This document shows positions 8,889-12,553 of a stretch of 12,553 nt of DNA, piece by piece. The DNA comes from Physocladia obscura (taxonomy: Eukaryota; Chytridiomycota; Chytridiomycetes; Chytridiales; Chytriomycetaceae): the NCBI GenBank assembly GCA_027596945.1, contig JADGJH010001005.1:1-12553 (forward strand). The letters run 5' to 3'. How positions within the stretch are numbered: position 1 is the stretch's first letter; every line of letters begins with the position of its first letter. The notes under the pieces are model-generated. The model made no database searches. It worked only from the letters and a program-made list of their open reading frames with translations, and was not told where the DNA came from. The position numbers and the translations under genes are program-made.

Positions 8889-9059
8889 GTAGGTTTGTGT
8901 GTTCAATATAGACCAACTGAAATTGAAATTGTTTTTTTGTTTTAATATAATTTTTTCCTGGTACTCTGTTTTTTTTAAAAGCATATATTCTATTATAATA
9001 AATATTTATTTAAAAAATTGGGTATTAGTGTAAATAAAAAGCTAGGTATATAGTTGGAT

Positions 9060-9290
9060 GTTGCAGTAACAGTTAGCACCGCCGATGACATAATCCCATT
9101 GCCGCTCGCCGCCGCAACTGTGCAGACACTGCGTGCGCGCCAATAACAATGATGACGTAGAAAACAACAGTATCGAAGACAGCGGCGGCACCGGCAACAG
9201 CGGCCAATTTGATTCGAGACCACATGTTCCGCAACAACTACGACAATAACGAGTCTCACTCGTCGTAAGTGATGCCGAAATAAAAACAAC
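9060..9290. other. CpG- and GCC/CGG-rich island, possible 3' exon of a + strand gene
   Basis: GC content and CpG rise sharply here against AT-rich flanks. On + the frame ending at the TAA near 9248 reads an Asn/Asp/Ser/Gly-rich tail (NNNDDVENNSIEDSGGTGNS), followed about 30 bp later by AATAAA near 9279-9285; this would make a gene converging on the Tubby-like gene. A second + frame, TADDIIPLPLAAATVQTLRA, is also open but shorter. On - there is a 99-codon frame full of Arg/Cys, most likely the antisense of GCC/CGG triplets. Which frame, if any, is used cannot be decided. Confidence 0.3.
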
Positions 9291-9336
9291 ACATGTGATT
9301 CATTAATTCAATTCAAAATATATTTACGTCTTCTGT

Positions 9337-10200
9337 TCACATGAATCCACCAATTCCAACAATTGCACCCGTGTTTTTCGCCCCTTTCGCAAGGAAATCA
9401 ATAAACATTCTGTGACGGATTCCCAAAAGTAAAGCTATCGCAGATGCAACCACCAATACTTGTTCCTCTGCCGAATTCCAGGAACCTTCATTTTCCAAAG
9501 GCGTCAAAGCGCCATTAATTTCTTCTTCTCTGTTGACAAGAAACTCAAACTTGGCAATGGATTTGTTTCTTTTTCGACTGTTTTGGTCAGTACTCGAAGA
9601 AACAAGAGTTTTTAAGCCGGATAATAAGGACGGGGTAGCTACCAAGTAAAAAGTCAACACAAGATCTTCCACAGTATCGTCATCTTTCTTGGAGAGTATA
9701 AAAGTAGGAAGGATAGGATGGTCTGATTCAAGTCGCCACAAGTAGTTCATGTCTTTGCTTGAAAACGAGCATGGCTTCCTGATGTGATGCTTGGAGTAGT
9801 CAAGAACGGGATCAAGAGTGTATTTGAGAACAGTCGTGGACGAAGAAAACGTGGTATTGTAACCAACATTGCTGACCTCATGATACGGAATCATGTTTGA
9901 TAAAATTGATCCAGTTTCATTCGTGAGTTGAACAGAAGGCCCGCATTCTGTGAGACGAGATTGACGGCCAAGTCTATTGTAGTCACGGTTGCGTGTCATC
10001 ATATTGATGTCTTTGCTATAATTTAAGTTTGCGTTGAAGGTTTGGCCTTTGGACTTGAAGACAAGCACAGAGTGATTTGGATAGGACAAGCGCAGAGGCT
10101 GTGCCAGATCTATCTCTGAAATATTCAGTGTTGGTTGAACACCTGCCGAGTAGGCTGGAGGAGCCGGTTGGGTGTACGTGGGAGGCAGATCTTTCTCCAT
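9337..10200 (-). CDS. Intact 287-aa protein, Tubby-C/LURP1-like (DUF6593-like) with PPxY motifs
   Basis: The frame is open and unbroken. The ATG at 10200 is chosen because the further upstream codons have no ATG and it sits in an A-rich AAAAACAATGG context. Residues 6-9 (PPTY) and 14-17 (PPAY) are two PPxY motifs, known ligands of WW domains such as those of Nedd4/Rsp5 ubiquitin ligases. Residues about 37-220 are beta-rich; RNRDYNRLGRQSRLTE, a Trp at residue 155 (NYLWRLESDHPILPTFILSK) and EDLVLTFYLV recall the Tubby-C/LURP-one superfamily and fungal DUF6593 proteins. A Lys/Arg-rich loop (SRKRNKSIAK, about 208-217) follows. Residues 248-261 form a hydrophobic helix (VLVVASAIALLLGI), then a basic amphipathic stretch and a Gly-rich end, like a membrane anchor. 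No intron is visible. Codons keep CpG, unlike the repeats around it. A membrane- or phospholipid-linked role is inference; the fold call comes from pattern only. Confidence 0.7.
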   Translation of the reverse strand: MEKDLPPTYTQPAPPAYSAGVQPTLNISEIDLAQPLRLSYPNHSVLVFKSKGQTFNANLNYSKDINMMTRNRDYNRLGRQSRLTECGPSVQLTNETGSILSNMIPYHEVSNVGYNTTFSSSTTVLKYTLDPVLDYSKHHIRKPCSFSSKDMNYLWRLESDHPILPTFILSKKDDDTVEDLVLTFYLVATPSLLSGLKTLVSSSTDQNSRKRNKSIAKFEFLVNREEEINGALTPLENEGSWNSAEEQVLVVASAIALLLGIRHRMFIDFLAKGAKNTGAIVGIGGFM

Positions 10201-10401
10201 TGTTTTTGATTGAAATAGACCAGCCCCGTTTAGCCCCAAAAAACTATTTCTGATCTATTTTTCAATAAACTGTTTTTGGACAAAGGTTGTTCTATTCTCC
10301 AGAAATCTGTTATGGCTCTTTTTAAATAGTTTTTGAGTTATTGTTTTTTCCATTTGAAATGAAAATGCGAGTTTTTTATTTTTTTGCGCTGAATCATCGC
10401 A
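10201..10401. promoter_or_regulatory. Divergent intergenic region with TATA-like box for the Tubby-like gene
   Basis: The 201 bp separate the ATG of the - strand gene (10200) from the ATG of the + strand ORF (10402). On - a CTATTTAAAAAG box at about 10332-10321 lies some 120-130 bp upstream of the 10200 ATG, a reasonable TATA position. The left end of the two-gene transposon should also fall in this interval, so part of it may belong to that element. Confidence 0.3.
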
Positions 10402-11364
10402 ATGAGCCGAAACCAACCATTGGAGGGCCAATCACCCAGAAATAATCCAGAAGCATCAGAATCACTACATATGGTTAGATTATCTATGTTGGTGAAAGAG
10501 TACTTTAATCAATAGGCAAGATCAACGACTGCAGAACCTCCAGACCTCAACATTTCTTGTCAAACAATTGACAATTTCAAGGAAAAGCTATGGACTTGTC
10601 AAACAATTGACGATTTCAAGGAAAAGCTATGGACTTATGCACTCACTTATATACAGCCAGCTGCTATTATTAATGGATCAAACTACAGCATCAGTGACTC
10701 ACAGCTGGTTATCTTGAATATAGACACTTACCTGACATTTAAATGACACAATTGAGTTATGAAATTTTCCAAGTTGACTTCAACATTGCTGCAAAATCTT
10801 GCAGCATCTTCAGAACCAATCAATGTCAGTATATACAAGTACTCATTAACAGTCAAGTCTTGGGCACAGTGGGATAAATTCAAAGAGCAAGTATTGAAGC
10901 CATGCCAACAACATCAATCTGGTGCTGCAGATAATTCTGTTGTTGAAGAAATTATGGATCAACTTCTTCAATTGCAAAGAGACAGATGCACTGGAAATGG
11001 GGCAAACTGGAGAATTTTGGCATCATTTATTGCGGCTCAACCCCGCCCAAATCATCAGAGTTTAATTGATGGTGATCTTCCAGAGCATATTACTCATCTT
11101 TTTGACTCCATTCCTTCAATTGTATCAGCGCAACTTAACAATATGCTCATCTCTCAAAATATTCTTTGAGATATTGCAGCAAAGGTGACACTGCTTAAGC
11201 AAGATGTTCAGAATTTGTTTGCTTGAATCGAATCTATCAAAGCAACGCTCAATACATACCTGAATATTGTGCCTAAAATTCTGCAAGCTACCAGACCAGA
11301 TACACAGTTAGGGCACAATTTTGAGGCAAATGTTCAACCTCAAGAAGATAACAATCATCAATAA
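10402..11364 (+). pseudogene. Unrecognised 321-codon accessory ORF with five internal stops
   Basis: One frame holds from the ATG at 10402 to the TAA at 11362-11364, broken by TAG at 10513 and TGA at 10744, 10753, 11167 and 11224, with no frameshift. The longest open piece is 136 codons (10759-11169). The start reads MSRNQPLEGQSPRNNPE, a polar N-terminus. Further on come FKEKLWTYALTYIQPAAIIN, a Trp-containing helix (TVKSWAQWDKFKEQVLKPC), VEEIMDQLLQLQRDRCTGNG and a tail with coiled-coil spacing (KVTLLKQDVQNLF, IESIKATLNTYLNI). I recognise no family. The protein was probably soluble and helical. Its tight convergence with the transposase suggests it belonged to the same element, possibly as a DNA-binding or assembly partner, but that is inference. 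Confidence 0.6.
10556..10633 (+). repeat. 39-bp tandem duplication, two units
   Basis: Units 10556-10594 and 10595-10633 are identical except for one A/G difference (GACAAT against GACGAT). The length is 13 codons, so the accessory ORF stays in frame; each unit encodes a form of CQTIDNFKEKLWT. Confidence 0.95.
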
Positions 11365-11365
11365 A
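11360..11365 (+). terminator. AATAAA overlapping the stop of the accessory ORF
   Basis: The stop codon TAA (11362-11364) lies inside AATAAA. The mirror case is found for the transposase on the other strand. Confidence 0.4.
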
Positions 11366-11383
11366 GTTTATATTGTTTCTTTA

Positions 11384-11389
11384 TTTATT
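11384..11389 (-). terminator. AATAAA overlapping the stop of the transposase
   Basis: On - the transposase ends GAATAAATAAAG; its TAA (11387-11385) lies inside AATAAA. A second AATAAA follows at 11385-11380. Confidence 0.4.
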
Positions 11390-12360
11390 CATCTTCTCTA
11401 CTATTTGAATAGAATCCCAAAATATCATCTTCCTGTCTTCCATATTTTTCAGCACCTGCATCAAAACCATGAGCAAATTTATAACTACAATGGTTGAATA
11501 CTTTTTCAAAATCATACTGATAAAACTGGCGCATAATGTTGCTCACAAATAAAGACAGATTCTGCACTTTTCCTTCTTCATAATGCTTCTTGAACTTCCT
11601 TTTTAGCATTCCAAAAAAGAATTCAACGGGTTGAAAAATGGGCAGTATGCTGGAAAAAAAATTATAATAATTCCAAAAGATCAAAGGGTATGGACAAGAA
11701 ATGAATTGGTATGAATTTTTGCTCCATCCAATATCCAAACTGAGCACTTTCCAGAATATTTGTACACTTTGCTGTTGTATTTGGCGATTCTTTTGCAGCA
11801 TTGCAGAAATAAATCACAATTGAATGTCCTCTCTGTTTCAAAATAATCAATAACTCCATCAACAGCCAAGAATGCAAGATATGAAACTCTTGGCTTTCAA
11901 ATAAACTCACCACAAAATATCAACTTCTTGCCACGTAGGGAATATCCTTGATTTCTTAGCATTCCCCAATTGTCAAATGATACTTTGTCCAAAATAGAAG
12001 ATTCAATTTGCACCAATCAAGTGAATTCAACTCGATTGCATAGCAAGTCACATCATCTATTTTAATTTGCATTGCTTACCTTTCAAGTACCTTGTGTGTG
12101 TAGCCAGCATCGTGCAAAATGCGCCAAACTGTCATGCTTGAGATTGACATTGCAAAAGCCTTTGCAAACTGTTCGCTGCATTCTTCTAGGTAGGCTGTTG
12201 GATTTATATGGTAAAAATTTGTAATCCAGTTTTGATGTTCTGTGTTGAAGACTTGTTCTCTGTTGGGTCATTTTCTAGATATGCCATTGCCACTCCTATA
12301 CTATATGATCCATCAATGTATAGTTGTCTCTGCTTTGCAATAGATGACTGCTAGTATTGG
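11385..12360 (-). pseudogene. IS630/Tc1-like DDE transposase, broken
   Basis: The full span, about 325 codons, is a normal length for the family. Reading down: QLYIDGSYSIGVAMAYL (about 12330-12280) looks like the first helix-turn-helix; HINPTAYLEECSEQFAKAFA and SSMTVWRILHDAGYTHKVLE (about 12210-12080) match the second one, with its T--R-L---G-T-K pattern. Next is IDDVTCYAIELNSLDW. After a frameshift near 12000, ILDKVSFDNWGMLRNQGYSL holds the first catalytic Asp; CSVWILDGAKIHTNS holds the second; PAYCPFFNP and, after a frameshift near 11630, VEFFFGMLKRKFKKHYE hold the catalytic Glu. Spacing from second Asp to Glu is 34 residues (DD34E). In-frame stops occur at LER-stop, GEFI-stop-KPR and HTL-stop-SFG; the last two are TGA where family members usually have Arg. 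Reaction in intact relatives: cut-and-paste at TA targets. Confidence 0.8.
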
Positions 12361-12409
12361 AACTTTGATTCCTTGAAAAAAATAACCATACAAACAGTGA
12401 ATCCAAGTT

Positions 12410-12553
12410 GTTGACGTTCTGGTGACTCTGTGGCGAGAGTTAATGGAATAAAACAAGTAATGCAAAGAGAAAGTAATAAATAAATAAAATATTTTTTATT
12501 ATTATTATTTTGGTCCAAATTAAATAAATAAAAATAAATAAATAGTATTATTA
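12410..12553. repeat. Copy B of the ~145-bp dispersed direct repeat
   Basis: Same orientation as copy A (124-270), beginning GTTGACGTTCTGGTGACTCT and running through CTCTGTGGCGAGAGTTAATG and the AT-rich simple repeats up to the window end, so it may continue outside. It lies about 50 bp beyond the presumed N-terminus of the IS630-like transposase. Confidence 0.85.

Larger units (their letters stand above)
10402..12360. mobile_element. Probable two-gene IS630/Tc1-like DNA transposon, decayed
   Basis: An unknown ORF on + (10402-11364) and a DDE transposase on - (12360-11385) converge with 20 bp between stop codons, and both stops overlap AATAAA. Similar levels of decay and CpG loss suggest they have aged together. 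Terminal inverted repeats could not be shown by eye: the - strand near 12395 and the + strand near 10336 share only a weak GTTATT(G)TTTTTT word. The true ends may lie up to a hundred bases further out on each side. Confidence 0.5.

Noticed and set aside
8993..9292. 99-codon - strand ORF rich in Arg and Cys
   Set aside because: It is the antisense of GCC/CGG triplets plus AT-rich flank, without motif; the composition explains its openness.
12060..12090. Intron GTAAGC...TAG near 12083-12062 (- strand) in the transposase
   Set aside because: Reading through gives a continuous family-like sequence (LER-stop-AMQIKIDDV) with one stop, so a point change explains it better than an intron.
10330..12400. 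Terminal inverted repeats GTTATT(G)TTTTTT for the two-gene transposon
   Set aside because: The match is short and low-complexity; it cannot be told from chance in AT-rich DNA.
124..12553. The end repeats as the two LTRs of one 12-kb retrotransposon
   Set aside because: The interior holds several unrelated elements on both strands and an apparently intact gene, and the repeat shows no TG...CA ends.

Overview
The window looks like AT-rich nuclear DNA of a eukaryote, most likely a filamentous fungus with a large, transposon-filled genome; a rust-type basidiomycete or an early-diverging fungus would both fit. The reasons are the decayed eukaryotic transposon families, intron-like spacers with GT...AG ends, AATAAA signals at gene ends, and the lack of bacterial operon or ribosome-binding-site structure. 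The species cannot be fixed from sequence alone.

Layout: 1-270 is AT-rich DNA carrying one copy of a roughly 145-bp repeat, whose second copy closes the window (12410-12553). 300-1060 is a row of GC- and CpG-containing islands separated by AT-rich spacers; it may be a multi-exon gene of unknown product. 1320-3112 is a decayed LINE-type retrotransposon (+ strand: reverse transcriptase, thumb/C-terminal part, trace of RNase H). It meets tail-to-tail a decayed Copia-type LTR retrotransposon (- strand, 5758 down to 3113) that keeps a left LTR, gag, zinc knuckles, the end of the protease and the start of the reverse transcriptase, but has lost the integrase. 5918-7122 is a broken PIF/Harbinger transposon with two convergent genes: transposase (+) and a SANT/Myb-like, coiled-coil partner (-). 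7123-8830 holds nothing I can name. 9060-9290 is a CpG-rich island.

9337-10200 (-) is the one gene that looks intact: a 287-residue protein with two PPxY motifs at its N-terminus, a beta-rich core resembling the Tubby-C/LURP1-like fold, and a hydrophobic C-terminal helix. 10402-12360 looks like a second two-gene DNA transposon. It has an unrecognised ORF (+, 321 codons, five internal stops) and an IS630/Tc1-like DDE transposase (-). They converge with only 20 bp between their stop codons, and each stop codon overlaps an AATAAA.

The theme of the window is contrast. The transposon remnants are poor in CpG and broken by stops that mostly fit C-to-T changes, while the putative host gene at 9337-10200 and a few islands keep their CpGs. 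This fits methylation-linked decay of repeats around a surviving gene. The best candidate for something little described is the compact convergent two-gene IS630-like element with its unidentified partner protein.
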